Virus record (IMG/VR): IMGVR_UViG_3300049596_000225
Coordinates: 1 to 21,663 of that record
Origin: a virus
Direction: 5' to 3' (one strand)
Length of the DNA stretch: 21,663 bases
Shown piece by piece: positions 1 to 6,634 of this stretch. The translations under genes and the position numbers were made by a program. Numbering within the stretch: the first letter of the stretch is position 1; every line of letters begins with the position of its first letter. The notes under the pieces are model-generated. The model was not told the origin of the DNA and searched no databases. It saw only the letters and a program-made list of their open reading frames with translations.

Positions 1-7
1 TTTAACC

Positions 8-15
8 TATTTTTG
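8..15 (+). promoter_or_regulatory. Bacteroidota -7 promoter element
   Basis: TATTTTTG matches the Bacteroidota -7 consensus TAnnTTTG exactly. It is followed by AAAAGACAAAT, and the 15-base string from TTTG through GACAAAT recurs exactly at the promoter near 10394. The expected -33 TTTG would lie upstream of the window and cannot be seen. The start codon of the next gene is 14 bases after the element, so the leader would be only about 8-10 nt. Confidence 0.6.
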
Positions 16-29
16 AAAAGACAAATAAC

Positions 30-227
30 ATGGATATAATTTACTTCATTCTACTTACACCCGTTGCGGTGGTTGTTTCCTTCCTTGGATGGAAGTTGAA
101 GCAGTACAAAAATGACATTAACAAATTGCCAGAGGCAACCCCGTATCAGTACGAACGCGATGAGTACATCCCACATTTTGATGAGTACACACAAACATTG
201 TATCAGTTTAAGACGGGCAAAAAATGA
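30..227 (+). CDS. Small membrane protein
   Basis: This 65-residue protein has one hydrophobic segment at about residues 3-22 and then a basic patch (KLKQYK), which suggests a single membrane-spanning helix with a cytoplasmic C-terminal tail rich in Tyr, Asp and Glu. It is the first gene downstream of the promoter at 8-15. Its TGA overlaps the next start in an ATGA junction, so it heads the early operon. I recognise no family. Small early membrane proteins in phages can affect host envelope or exclusion, but nothing here shows that. Confidence 0.6.
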   Translation: MDIIYFILLTPVAVVVSFLGWKLKQYKNDINKLPEATPYQYERDEYIPHFDEYTQTLYQFKTGKK

Positions 228-424
228 ACGACTCATTATTAATTTGGACACCAGAACTTAACAAGTTGCGTGAGGTTATTGAAACCAACGATAATTTCCA
301 CCACATCAAGATTATTGAAATGCACTATCAATGCGATGCCTTGGATTTGTGGCGTATCACATTTAACCAAGAATTGACATTGTGGGAGGCCTTTGAATTA
401 GGAAAAGAAAGTAAACAAATATGA
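224..424 (+). CDS. Hypothetical protein, 66 aa
   Basis: This is a 66-residue, slightly acidic protein with alternating hydrophobic and charged stretches and no membrane segment. It has two Trp residues in its second half (LDLWRI and LTLWEAF). It is coupled by ATGA overlaps to both the gene before and the gene after, which supports both its start and its being translated. I do not recognise a family or function. Confidence 0.6.
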   Translation: MNDSLLIWTPELNKLREVIETNDNFHHIKIIEMHYQCDALDLWRITFNQELTLWEAFELGKESKQI

Positions 425-633
425 CAACACACGAAGCGTTAAACGAAGTATTCAGCAAAAGCAACAAAGAATTATCAGAGGTATTGCAAACCAATTACAA
501 CACCGTCACCACATGGAAATTTCAATTCAAGCGGAACGGGTTATCAATGGAAAAACAATTTGAGATTTTAGAGCAACTTAATTACACATTAAAAAACAAA
601 ATAATATGGAACAAACAAAAAGAAGTGCGGTAA
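421..633 (+). CDS. Small helix-turn-helix protein
   Basis: This 70-residue protein has a likely HTH at about residues 13-40: NKELSEVLQTNYNTVTTWK reads as helix, turn and recognition helix, followed by a basic FKRNGLS and a hydrophobic helix. The pattern resembles small Cro/CI-like or replication-associated HTH proteins in Bacteroidota phages. It starts at an ATGA overlap and its end overlaps the next gene by 28 bases. Position near the left end of the early operon fits a regulator, but no operator could be identified. The HTH assignment is by eye. Confidence 0.6.
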   Translation: MTTHEALNEVFSKSNKELSEVLQTNYNTVTTWKFQFKRNGLSMEKQFEILEQLNYTLKNKIIWNKQKEVR

Positions 634-1073
634 CCAATGTAACCGCCAACGGATCATTCGATGGGCAGTATGGCACATTGTACAAATTTGAAATCAGTTT
701 TGCCAATGGCGATTCGGGTGAGTATGCGAGTAAGTCAAAAGACCAGACCAAGTTTAGTGTTGGGGTGGAAACGGATTACACCATCACGGACAGAACATTT
801 AAGGACCGCATTTATTACAAGATTGCACCCGTAATGGCACAACCAGGGGCAACACAACAATTCACACCAAAGGCCAAAGACCCCGAGACGGGCAAACACA
901 TCATGCGTATGAGCGTGTTAAAAGTAGCGGGTGACCTTGTCATTAACGGTGACATTAAACTGCATGAGATACTATCCTATGCCCAAATTTTTGAGAATTT
1001 CGTGAACACGGGTATTGACACATTAGAAAAGTTCAAGCCAATGACCCGCGAGGATAACGATTTCCCTTTCTAA
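606..1073 (+). CDS. SSB-like OB-fold protein (probable)
   Basis: This 155-residue protein probably binds single-stranded DNA during phage replication. Residues about 15-75 look like an OB-fold: a GQYGTLYKFEISFANGD strand-turn-strand, then EYASKSKDQTKFSVG and an aromatic segment FKDRIYYKI. Small Bacteroidota phage SSB-like proteins share this shape as I know them. The C-terminus ends in the acidic, Phe-terminated DNDFPF, which matches the acidic-Phe tail that many SSB proteins use to recruit partners. It lies upstream of the initiator and helicase. An unrelated OB-fold role is possible. Confidence 0.6.
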   Translation: MEQTKRSAVTNVTANGSFDGQYGTLYKFEISFANGDSGEYASKSKDQTKFSVGVETDYTITDRTFKDRIYYKIAPVMAQPGATQQFTPKAKDPETGKHIMRMSVLKVAGDLVINGDIKLHEILSYAQIFENFVNTGIDTLEKFKPMTREDNDFPF

Positions 1074-1083
1074 CAAACAAGAT

Positions 1084-1425
1084 ATGACACAACAACAATT
1101 ATTTAACCAGTTCACGGAGGGTGAATTGGCTACCTTAAAAAAGGCAATGAACATTTTGGGCAAGTTGTTTCCCGATGAAGAAAAACCAAAACAAAATCGT
1201 GGATGGAGGGTTCGCCAATCCACACGGGATTTTATGGATGAACTTCAAGCGTTTTATGGTAACCAATGGATTTATCGTTATGATGACCAATTATTGAATG
1301 TTTGCAGAAAACACAATGTATTGGAACTTCGCAATTGGATCCGTATGTATGACCAAGCGGGATTGATTGAAGTGGTAAGGGTTCAGAATGCAAACAAGAA
1401 CATTGTTAAATTCCGATTTGTATGA
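1084..1425 (+). CDS. Hypothetical protein with possible winged helix
   Basis: This 113-residue protein is basic in its middle (about residues 33-50, with KPKQNRGWRVRQSTRDF). Its C-terminal half could be a winged-helix fold: a helix LLNVCRKHNVLELRNWIRMYDQAGLI, then a strand pair VVRVQNANKNIVKFRFV. It begins 10 bases after the SSB-like gene and ends in an ATGA overlap. A DNA-binding role in early regulation or replication is an inference from fold-like features only. Confidence 0.55.
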   Translation: MTQQQLFNQFTEGELATLKKAMNILGKLFPDEEKPKQNRGWRVRQSTRDFMDELQAFYGNQWIYRYDDQLLNVCRKHNVLELRNWIRMYDQAGLIEVVRVQNANKNIVKFRFV

Positions 1426-1823
1426 CAAACGATATTAGCAAATTGGCAAACATGATGATTGAAGTGGAGGGGGGCGAACGATGCCCCCTTGCATTCCACA
1501 TCCACTTAAAAGAAATGGCGGAGGCCATCAAGGAACTACAAGACCAGGTGAAACCATTGGCATTAACCGAGGCGGTGAAATGGCATGGCCAAGTTTACTT
1601 AGGTTATGAGATAACAAAGAAAGCGGGTGGGGGTCGTTACAATTATGACCATATACCCGAAATAATTGAATTGAAGAACCAGGTAAAGGAGTTGGAGAAA
1701 CAAGCCCAATATGCGTATAAAACAACCAACCAAGGTTTGTTGATTAGTGCGGATGGGGAATTAATAACACCCGCCCAGTACATTCAGAACGAGGACACGA
1801 TCCAAATAAAACTAAGCAAATGA
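1422..1823 (+). CDS. Hypothetical early phage protein
   Basis: This 133-residue protein is helical and charged, with a probable coiled coil at about 27-45 and 80-100. A central YLGYEITKKAGGGRYNYDHIPE segment resembles a conserved block in uncharacterised Bacteroidota phage proteins near replication genes, as I remember them. ATGA overlaps on both sides tie it into the early operon. Function is unknown. Confidence 0.6.
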   Translation: MTNDISKLANMMIEVEGGERCPLAFHIHLKEMAEAIKELQDQVKPLALTEAVKWHGQVYLGYEITKKAGGGRYNYDHIPEIIELKNQVKELEKQAQYAYKTTNQGLLISADGELITPAQYIQNEDTIQIKLSK

Positions 1824-1990
1824 GAATGTTTATTTTATCCCTTGTCTGTATTGTATTGAGTGGGTTGGGATACGGGTGGTTAATTGTGCATCACCCGTAT
1901 GTGGCCCAGTGCATCGGCATGTCCATGATGGGGTTGGGTGGTATCATTTGGATTGTTGTGATGTTTAACGCAATAAAAAGGGGGCAATGA
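1820..1990 (+). CDS. Small two-helix membrane protein
   Basis: This 56-residue protein has two hydrophobic segments, at about residues 4-23 and 35-51, joined by a short His/Pro-containing loop, and ends in KRGQ. It starts at an ATGA overlap and is the last gene of the early block. Its stop codon lies in the loop of a GC-rich hairpin. The topology predicts a small hairpin in the inner membrane. No family was recognised, so holin-like or envelope functions are only guesses. Confidence 0.55.
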   Translation: MRMFILSLVCIVLSGLGYGWLIVHHPYVAQCIGMSMMGLGGIIWIVVMFNAIKRGQ

Positions 1991-1997
1991 AGCCCCC
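1980..1997 (+). terminator. GC-rich hairpin at the end of the early operon
   Basis: GGGGGC (1980-1985) can pair with GCCCCC (1992-1997) across a 6-base loop that contains the stop codon of the preceding gene. No T-run follows, so this is not a classical intrinsic terminator. It may protect the 3' end or slow transcription. Confidence 0.4.
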
Positions 1998-2054
1998 CAT
2001 CCTATGATATGACAAATAACAAACGGATTGTGCAAATATACGGATAATTTATTT

Positions 2055-2062
2055 TATATTTG
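2055..2062 (+). promoter_or_regulatory. Probable promoter of the replication genes
   Basis: TATATTTG matches TAnnTTTG exactly and lies in an AT-rich stretch. The best upstream TTG is at 2028-2030, a 24-base spacing, longer than the preferred 19 or so, so the -33 is weak. Transcription would start near 2068-2070 and produce a leader of nearly 100 nt before the initiator gene, unlike the other promoters in this window. Confidence 0.5.
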
Positions 2063-2107
2063 TGGTGTTAACGGAATGTCGCATATTCCAAAGTTACAAA
2101 GATTTTT

Positions 2108-2163
2108 ACCCCATTAAGTTAGTGTGCAATGCGACTGCCACTCACTTGGTGGGGTTTTATTTT
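2108..2163 (+). terminator. Terminator-like leader hairpin plus T-run
   Basis: Positions 2108-2124 pair with 2139-2155 to form a 17-position stem that includes two G-U pairs and one T-C mismatch. The apex loop is about 14 bases. A run of TTTTATTTT (2155-2163) follows directly, and the ATG of the initiator is at 2166. This is the shape of an intrinsic terminator, yet it lies downstream of the promoter-like element and upstream of the start. It could be an attenuator, the end of a roughly 95-nt small RNA, or a terminator for upstream read-through. Confidence 0.55.
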
Positions 2164-2165
2164 GC

Positions 2166-2786
2166 ATGAAAAGAAAATTTACAGGCGTATGGATTCCAAG
2201 AGAGATTTGGGAACATCAAACACTTTGCCCGTTGGAAAAATTCCTTTGGGCGGAGATTCACTCACTTGATGGTGAGGATGGTTGTTTTGCATCAAATGAT
2301 TATTTGGCAAACATGGTCGGGTGTTCAACCAGGCGAGTGCAACAAATGATTGCAAACCTTAAAAAATTGTATCTGATAAAAGTACAGTTGACCAATAATT
2401 CGGAACGGGTTATTCGGATGGCGATATCGTTTGTTGGTGTTGATACCCCCACGAAATATATTGCACCCCCCCATGAAATTAATTTCGTACCCCCCACGAA
2501 AGATATTTCACCCATAGATAATAATATAGATAATAATAAAGAAAAGAATAAAGGGAAACAAGTTCCCAAACCAAGTGAAAATGATTGTATTCAGTATTTT
2601 CAAGAAAAGAAATTTGAATCAATTGAAGGGTCCCGTTTTTACCATTATTGGGAATCAATGGGTTGGACCCGCCGTGGCGGTGCGAGAATCGTACAATGGA
2701 AATCCGCCGCGAGTAATTGGATGTTAAAATTAGACCAACCAACAACACAGATTTCAACAAATAAACTTAAACTTGCCACACTATGA
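2166..2786 (+). CDS. Winged-helix replication initiator
   Basis: This 206-residue protein probably binds the phage origin and helps load the helicase encoded next. Residues about 1-90 form a winged-helix domain typical of phage replication initiators and DnaD-like organisers: FTGVWIPREIW, LEKFLWAEIHSL, then the recognition region NDYLANMVGCSTRRVQQMI. A polar Asn/Lys-rich linker (about 118-135) follows, then a C-terminal helical segment with YHYWESMGWTRRGG and a Trp-rich end. I chose the ATG at 2166. The one at 2124 would begin inside the leader hairpin and adds a Cys-rich stretch unlike the family. It is ATGA-coupled to the helicase gene. Confidence 0.7.
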   Translation: MKRKFTGVWIPREIWEHQTLCPLEKFLWAEIHSLDGEDGCFASNDYLANMVGCSTRRVQQMIANLKKLYLIKVQLTNNSERVIRMAISFVGVDTPTKYIAPPHEINFVPPTKDISPIDNNIDNNKEKNKGKQVPKPSENDCIQYFQEKKFESIEGSRFYHYWESMGWTRRGGARIVQWKSAASNWMLKLDQPTTQISTNKLKLATL

Positions 2787-4045
2787 ACAAACAACAAATC
2801 GTACTTGCCAACATTCTGTATTATGACACGGCCCGTCATTTTTTACCACAAGTAAACAAAAATTGGTTTACCGATCCGTTCGCCAAAAAATTAATTGATG
2901 TCATGACGGAAATGTATTTCAATGATGAACCCATCGACATTGTAACTTTAGCACATCACTTTGAGCGGACTGACATGGTTAAAATTGTTAAACTGCAACA
3001 AGAAGCCAGTGGCATCCATGACATTAAACCACACTTAAAATATCTCGAATACGAGTATTTGCGTGATGAGTTGGTGCGTAAAATTAGTAACATCGACATC
3101 AACAAGGATTTGAAAAGTTTGGTTAACGACATACAAGATGCGTTGGAAGCCACGACCTTTTCGACAAATAAAGAAGCGGAACAAATTATCAAGTTGACCA
3201 ATATCGAAGTTGACCGCATTATTGAAAACTCACAGAAGGGCAACACATTAACGGGTAAGCCAACGGGGTGGAAGTTTTTGGATAAGTATTTAGGCGGTTA
3301 CAACGAAGGTGATGTAATTGTAATTGCAGGTCGCCCAGGGATGGGAAAAACTGCATTGGCATTATCATTGATGAAAGATTTTGCGGAGTTGGGTGGTAAA
3401 GGTTTATTCTTATCGTTGGAAATGCCATCGGATCAATTGGCGCGAAGGTATGTTTCACTTTTAGGTAATATCGACAATTGGAAGATTCGCAATGGGGCGT
3501 TGCAACCATACGAAATTGATAATGTCATTCAGATGGCAAACAATCAAAAAATCAACTTTTGGGTTGATGATGATATTGATGCAAGATTGAGCCAAGTAAA
3601 GGCAAAGGCCAAAATACACAAATCTAAACACGGAATGGATGTGTTGATGGTTGATTACCTACAATTAATGAAAGGCACAAAGGACATGAGGGAACAAGAA
3701 ATTGCGGAAATATCCCGTGCAATGAAATTGTTGGCAAAGGAATTGAAAATCACCGTTATTTTATTAGCACAGTTATCACGCAAATCCGAGGACAGAGCGG
3801 ACAAACGCCCGATGTTATCAGACCTACGCGAATCGGGTGCCATTGAACAGGATGCGGATGTGGTTATGTTCCCCTTCCGACCCGAAAAATACTTACCAGA
3901 ACAAGCACAAATTGAAGGGGCTGAATTAATTATTTCAAAGAATAGAAACGGGGAGTGTGCAATAATTCCGACATATTACGAAGGTAGGTTGACAAGTTAT
4001 CGCGAAAATACAGAACCAAAAATTTCATCCCCTTTTGAATTTTGA
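2783..4045 (+). CDS. dnaB: Replicative DNA helicase, DnaB family
   Basis: This hexameric helicase unwinds the replication fork 5' to 3'. The protein has 420 residues, somewhat shorter than cellular DnaB (about 470). The N-terminal helical domain spans about 1-110, with a linker helix around 125-150. In the RecA-like domain the Walker A motif GRPGMGKT is at 183-190. The Walker B-like VLMVDYLQL is at about 287-295. The LLAQLSR and SDLRESGAIEQDAD motifs, the latter near the subunit interface, follow. It is ATGA-coupled to the initiator gene, as in many phage initiator-helicase pairs. No primase domain is seen, so primase is supplied by the host or encoded elsewhere. Confidence 0.95.
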   Translation: MNKQQIVLANILYYDTARHFLPQVNKNWFTDPFAKKLIDVMTEMYFNDEPIDIVTLAHHFERTDMVKIVKLQQEASGIHDIKPHLKYLEYEYLRDELVRKISNIDINKDLKSLVNDIQDALEATTFSTNKEAEQIIKLTNIEVDRIIENSQKGNTLTGKPTGWKFLDKYLGGYNEGDVIVIAGRPGMGKTALALSLMKDFAELGGKGLFLSLEMPSDQLARRYVSLLGNIDNWKIRNGALQPYEIDNVIQMANNQKINFWVDDDIDARLSQVKAKAKIHKSKHGMDVLMVDYLQLMKGTKDMREQEIAEISRAMKLLAKELKITVILLAQLSRKSEDRADKRPMLSDLRESGAIEQDADVVMFPFRPEKYLPEQAQIEGAELIISKNRNGECAIIPTYYEGRLTSYRENTEPKISSPFEF

Positions 4046-4064
4046 AATTAAAATAGTATAATTG
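4034..4064 (+). promoter_or_regulatory. Promoter, TTTG-N19-TATAATTG
   Basis: TTTG (4034-4037), a spacer of exactly 19 bases and TATAATTG (4057-4064) differ from the Bacteroidota consensus at one position. The -33 lies inside the end of the helicase gene. GACAAAT (4069-4075) follows 4 bases after the -7 element, the same place as in two other promoters here, and the ATG begins at 4076, which implies a leader of only about 5-7 nt. Confidence 0.6.
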
Positions 4065-4075
4065 TATCGACAAAT

Positions 4076-4384
4076 ATGAAAATGGATATCAAACAAACGG
4101 TGATTGACTTGTTAAGCCAATACACCGACTTCAAAGACAACGACCAACAATTGGTTGCATGGTATTGGAAACTTGAAATGGAGGCGATGGGTTACCCATC
4201 ATCCAACACCCCAACTGCTCACTTCTTAAAATTAATGGCATTCGGAAGGTTAACATCCTCCGACACCATTACACGGGTTCGTAGATTGGTGCAAGAGGAA
4301 ACACCCGAATTGCGTGGTAAAAAGTACGATGAACGCCAGGCCAAACAATCACAAGTAAAAAAGGATTTAGGATATGGACAATAA
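4076..4384 (+). CDS. Conserved hypothetical phage protein, 102 aa
   Basis: This 102-residue, mostly helical protein has an N-terminal half rich in aromatics (VAWYWKLEMEAMG), a central KLMAFGRLTSSDTITRVRRLVQEE helix pair and a basic tail. The central block resembles a short HTH-like unit and is familiar to me from small Bacteroidota phage proteins beside replication genes, but I cannot assign a function. It is the first gene after the promoter at 4034-4064. The ATG at 4082 is a possible alternative start. Confidence 0.65.
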   Translation: MKMDIKQTVIDLLSQYTDFKDNDQQLVAWYWKLEMEAMGYPSSNTPTAHFLKLMAFGRLTSSDTITRVRRLVQEETPELRGKKYDERQAKQSQVKKDLGYGQ

Positions 4385-4694
4385 ACAACAAACAGCATTG
4401 AAACTATACACAGAAGAACAATTGCTAAACACTGCTGATGCGATTAGAGATTACCTTAAAAATTACCCAGAAAAATTTCATGAATCAATGATTAAGAAAC
4501 ATCTAACAGCATTAGCACCAATCACCACAAAAAGAACTCTAATAATCTACAACACCAAAGAAACAACGGAAGAAGAAGCAACGCATCTATTAGAGATTCT
4601 GAATTGTGATGATTCAACTTTATGGGATAACGCAGACCATTGCGGAGTTCAAGTAATTGAAGTACCATTAACCTACGGAGGAGGTGAGCAATGA
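4374..4694 (+). CDS. Cassette protein 1, hypothetical
   Basis: This 106-residue protein opens the array of small accessory genes. Its LYTEEQ near residues 11-16 is encoded by an 18-base string (4403-4420) that recurs exactly at the start of the next gene (4696-4713). The middle contains a strand-like RTLIIYNTKE and a acidic CDDSTLWDNADHCGV. It ends in YGGGEQ, whose codons form the ribosome-binding motif of the next gene. It overlaps the previous gene by 11 bases. Function unknown. Confidence 0.6.
   Translation: MDNKQQTALKLYTEEQLLNTADAIRDYLKNYPEKFHESMIKKHLTALAPITTKRTLIIYNTKETTEEEATHLLEILNCDDSTLWDNADHCGVQVIEVPLTYGGGEQ
4671..4694 (+). repeat. 24-bp junction repeat, copy 1 (strong RBS)
   Basis: These 24 bases are identical to 5257-5280. 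They encode the C-terminal YGGGEQ of one gene, a GGAGG (4680-4684) ideally spaced 6 bases before an ATG (4691), and the overlapping TGA. The final 15 bases also occur at 4907-4921. Classical Shine-Dalgarno motifs are rare in Bacteroidota genes, so the repetition is notable. Confidence 0.8.
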
Positions 4695-4921
4695 GACTAT
4701 ACACAGAAGAACAGGTAAAAAAAATGTTAGATTTAGCAAGGTTTACTTATAATTCAGAGGATAAAATACTTTTATCTCAAAAACCCATCGAACTACCAAG
4801 TGATGAGGAGATAGAACGCAAAATCCAATATAGAATAGACAAAGAATTTAAGGTAGGTAGTTTAGCATTTAGGGATGGCGCAAAATGGATGCGTGATAAA
4901 ATACAAGGAGGTGAGCAATGA
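4691..4921 (+). CDS. Cassette protein 2, hypothetical
   Basis: This 76-residue, charged, helical protein begins with RLYTEEQVKKMLDLAR, a near copy of the opening of the preceding gene at DNA level. It ends with a DGAKWMRDKIQGGEQ helix, where FRDGAKWMRD resembles the C-terminal helix of many small phage proteins of unknown role. Its start is fixed by the GGAGG motif and ATGA overlap. It may help with host takeover, but nothing shows this directly. Confidence 0.6.
   Translation: MRLYTEEQVKKMLDLARFTYNSEDKILLSQKPIELPSDEEIERKIQYRIDKEFKVGSLAFRDGAKWMRDKIQGGEQ
4907..4921 (+). repeat. Junction repeat, copy 2 (15 bp core)
   Basis: GGAGGTGAGCAATGA encodes the GGEQ ending of the gene before and provides a GGAGG (4907-4911) 6 bases before the ATG at 4918. 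The core is identical to the last 15 bases of the copies ending at 4694 and 5280. Confidence 0.8.
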
Positions 4922-5280
4922 GCCTTGACTTAAACAAACTTGAAAACAAACTTGATGAAGCGTTAAGCAATGAAACAAGTGAAACACTAAGCAAATTTTT
5001 AAACGATAAAAGAATGACAAACAATAAACACCAAACGGCGGTGGATTCTATCATTGAATTATGCCAAGAATTATTATCCAATCACTATTCCATTAGTCAC
5101 GATGCGGTCTGTTCAGAAGTGATTAAATTTTGCCAAGAACAAGCAAAAGAAATGGAGAAGGAAAGAATTGAAACTGCATACAACAAAGGAACAGTTCATG
5201 GAATTGATTATCCTGAAAGTACACTACCAATAACTGGTGAACAATACTACAACGAAACCTACGGAGGAGGTGAGCAATGA
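4918..5280 (+). CDS. Cassette protein 3, hypothetical
   Basis: This 120-residue protein has two parts. The first (about 1-32) is a charged helix. The second begins at an internal Met33 and resembles widespread small Bacteroidota phage proteins: a VDSIIELCQELL helix, then a CQEQAKEMEKERIETAYNKG helix, and a TGEQYYNETYGGGEQ ending. The EQAKEME string is shared with the next gene. Translation may also start at Met33, but the GGAGG motif favours 4918. Unknown function. Confidence 0.6.
   Translation: MSLDLNKLENKLDEALSNETSETLSKFLNDKRMTNNKHQTAVDSIIELCQELLSNHYSISHDAVCSEVIKFCQEQAKEMEKERIETAYNKGTVHGIDYPESTLPITGEQYYNETYGGGEQ
5257..5280 (+). repeat. 24-bp junction repeat, copy 3 (strong RBS)
   Basis: This is identical to 4671-4694. 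GGAGG (5266-5270) stands 6 bases before the ATG at 5277, and the TGA of the preceding gene overlaps that ATG. Confidence 0.8.
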
Positions 5281-5510
5281 CAAACGGAAGCGTTCAATGG
5301 TTTCTTGACCAATTGATTGAACACCGAATTATCATTGTTAATCGAACAACATACCAAGTGAAATACAAACACGAAATACTTTTGGAACAAGCCAAAGAAA
5401 TGGAAGTGATGGGAAAGGAAATGAGTTATTCCGATGGTTATGCGGAAGGTTATAAACGGGCATTGGATTACATGACCATGTCAATTAAAAACGCAATTGA
5501 AACAAAATAA
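5277..5510 (+). CDS. Cassette protein 4, hypothetical
   Basis: This 77-residue protein shares a layout with the gene before: a QWFLDQLIEHR helix, a short strand region, then LLEQAKEMEVMGKEM and a glycine-aromatic repeat YSDGYAEGYKRALDY. It appears to be a diverged paralogue. The start is fixed by the repeated GGAGG motif. Its TAA shares one base with the next ATG. Unknown function. Confidence 0.6.
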   Translation: MTNGSVQWFLDQLIEHRIIIVNRTTYQVKYKHEILLEQAKEMEVMGKEMSYSDGYAEGYKRALDYMTMSIKNAIETK

Positions 5511-5689
5511 TGTTAAACGAAGAAATTACCCCCATCGACCAGTTGATTGAGTGGTTACAGATAAACCACAACATCACCATCCCAACGGATTTATTCCACG
5601 AATTAAAACGAGATGAAAAAATCCACGCCCAATGGTGGTATAACAAAGGATTCACCAAAGCCAAATCAATATACTTAGACGCGGAATGA
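5510..5689 (+). CDS. Cassette protein 5, hypothetical
   Basis: This 59-residue protein fills the space between two called genes exactly, with a TAATG junction upstream and an ATGA junction downstream, which is strong support for it being real. PIDQLIEWLQINHNI and a C-terminal WWYNKGFTKAKSIY resemble the two preceding cassette proteins in order of elements. No GGAGG precedes it. Unknown function. Confidence 0.6.
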   Translation: MLNEEITPIDQLIEWLQINHNITIPTDLFHELKRDEKIHAQWWYNKGFTKAKSIYLDAE

Positions 5690-6039
5690 AACACCTTGAA
5701 AGCCGTATGCAAGTGCAATGTGTAAAGTGGTTTCGACTGCAATACCGCCAAATGGGGGATTTATTAATCCATGTTCCCAATGGTGGATCACGCGATTTGC
5801 GAACGGCCCAAAGGTTAAAAGCGGAAGGGGTTATCCCAGGTGTTTCGGATTTGGTGTTGTTTATGCCCAACCTAACCCACCACGGGTTATTCATTGAGTT
5901 AAAAATTAAACCGAATAAGCAATCCGAACATCAAAAAAAATGGCAATTAATGGTCGAGGCCATGAATTACAAATATGCGTTGGTATATTCGTTTGAGGAT
6001 TTTATTGTGCAAATAGAAAGTTACTTTGATAACGCTTAA
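5686..6039 (+). CDS. VRR-NUC family nuclease
   Basis: This is a 117-residue stand-alone PD-(D/E)XK nuclease of the VRR-NUC type, probably a structure-specific DNA nuclease that acts in phage recombination or resolution of replication intermediates. Visible landmarks are Glu5 and Gln9-Cys12 in the first helix, HVPNGG (29-34), IPGVSDLVLF with Asp55, IELK with Glu71 and Lys73, and the QKKW pair at about 83-86. These fit the family's metal and catalytic positions. The length is normal for phage members. It is coupled to the cassette array by ATGA. Confidence 0.85.
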   Translation: MKHLESRMQVQCVKWFRLQYRQMGDLLIHVPNGGSRDLRTAQRLKAEGVIPGVSDLVLFMPNLTHHGLFIELKIKPNKQSEHQKKWQLMVEAMNYKYALVYSFEDFIVQIESYFDNA

Positions 6040-6634
6040 CGATATCGCCAAACGCCACATTGAATGGATTAAAATAGCCAAATACTTGGGTGCGAATCGT
6101 GATGAGGTCGATGATATGGTACAAACGATGTATTTGAAGTTGGGGGAAATACAAATCAAAGAGGGTTCACTAAATAGGTTTGCCAATTACAACGGAACAA
6201 TCAATACCATCTATCTTTTCAAAATGCTACATAATGCGTTTATAGACATCAAACGGGCAGAAAACAAGACAATACCACACCAAGACCAATTTAACCCCGT
6301 AGAAAGCCCCGAAATGGCTGAAATGGCCCACATGGACTTGATGGGTGAAGTAAAGAAAGCAATTGACGACCTACGCGATTATGACCAGATGTTATTGGAG
6401 TTGCATTTTGTGTACGGACATTCGATGCGAGACATTGAAAAAAAGACGGGCATTCCAACCCATAGCGTTTTTAACTCAATCAAAAACGCAAAACAATTTA
6501 TCAAACAAAGAACAACGGTAAAATATAAAATTTATGCAGAAGAAAAACGAAACACGGAAGAAGTACACCGAATCACGACCATCCATCGGGGTGGGGGATA
6601 TGATTCAGAAGGTGACACAAGCAACGGGGATTGA
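6026..6634 (+). CDS. Sigma-70-like RNA polymerase sigma factor
   Basis: This 202-residue protein probably directs host RNA polymerase to phage promoters or modulates it. Region 2-like helices span about 6-78, with RDEVDDMVQTMYLKL and LFKMLHNAFIDIKR. A region 4-like HTH spans about 115-160, with DQMLLELHFVYGHSMRDIEKKTGIPTHSVFNSIKNAKQ. The start must be the TTG at 6026. An in-frame TAG lies at 6014-6016, and the next ATG (6119) would remove half of region 2. It overlaps the nuclease gene by 14 bases and the next gene by 101. The C-terminal 35-40 residues are polar and probably flexible. A non-sigma HTH regulator remains possible. Confidence 0.7.
   Translation: MITLNDIAKRHIEWIKIAKYLGANRDEVDDMVQTMYLKLGEIQIKEGSLNRFANYNGTINTIYLFKMLHNAFIDIKRAENKTIPHQDQFNPVESPEMAEMAHMDLMGEVKKAIDDLRDYDQMLLELHFVYGHSMRDIEKKTGIPTHSVFNSIKNAKQFIKQRTTVKYKIYAEEKRNTEEVHRITTIHRGGGYDSEGDTSNGD

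Noticed and set aside
2009-2047. 12-codon mini-ORF in the leader before the replication genes
   Set aside because: It precedes the likely transcription start near 2068, so it would not be part of that leader; no other support.
2124-2165. Upstream start for the replication initiator
   Set aside because: The ATG-like start lies within the stem of the leader hairpin and the added residues are Cys-rich and unlike the winged-helix family.
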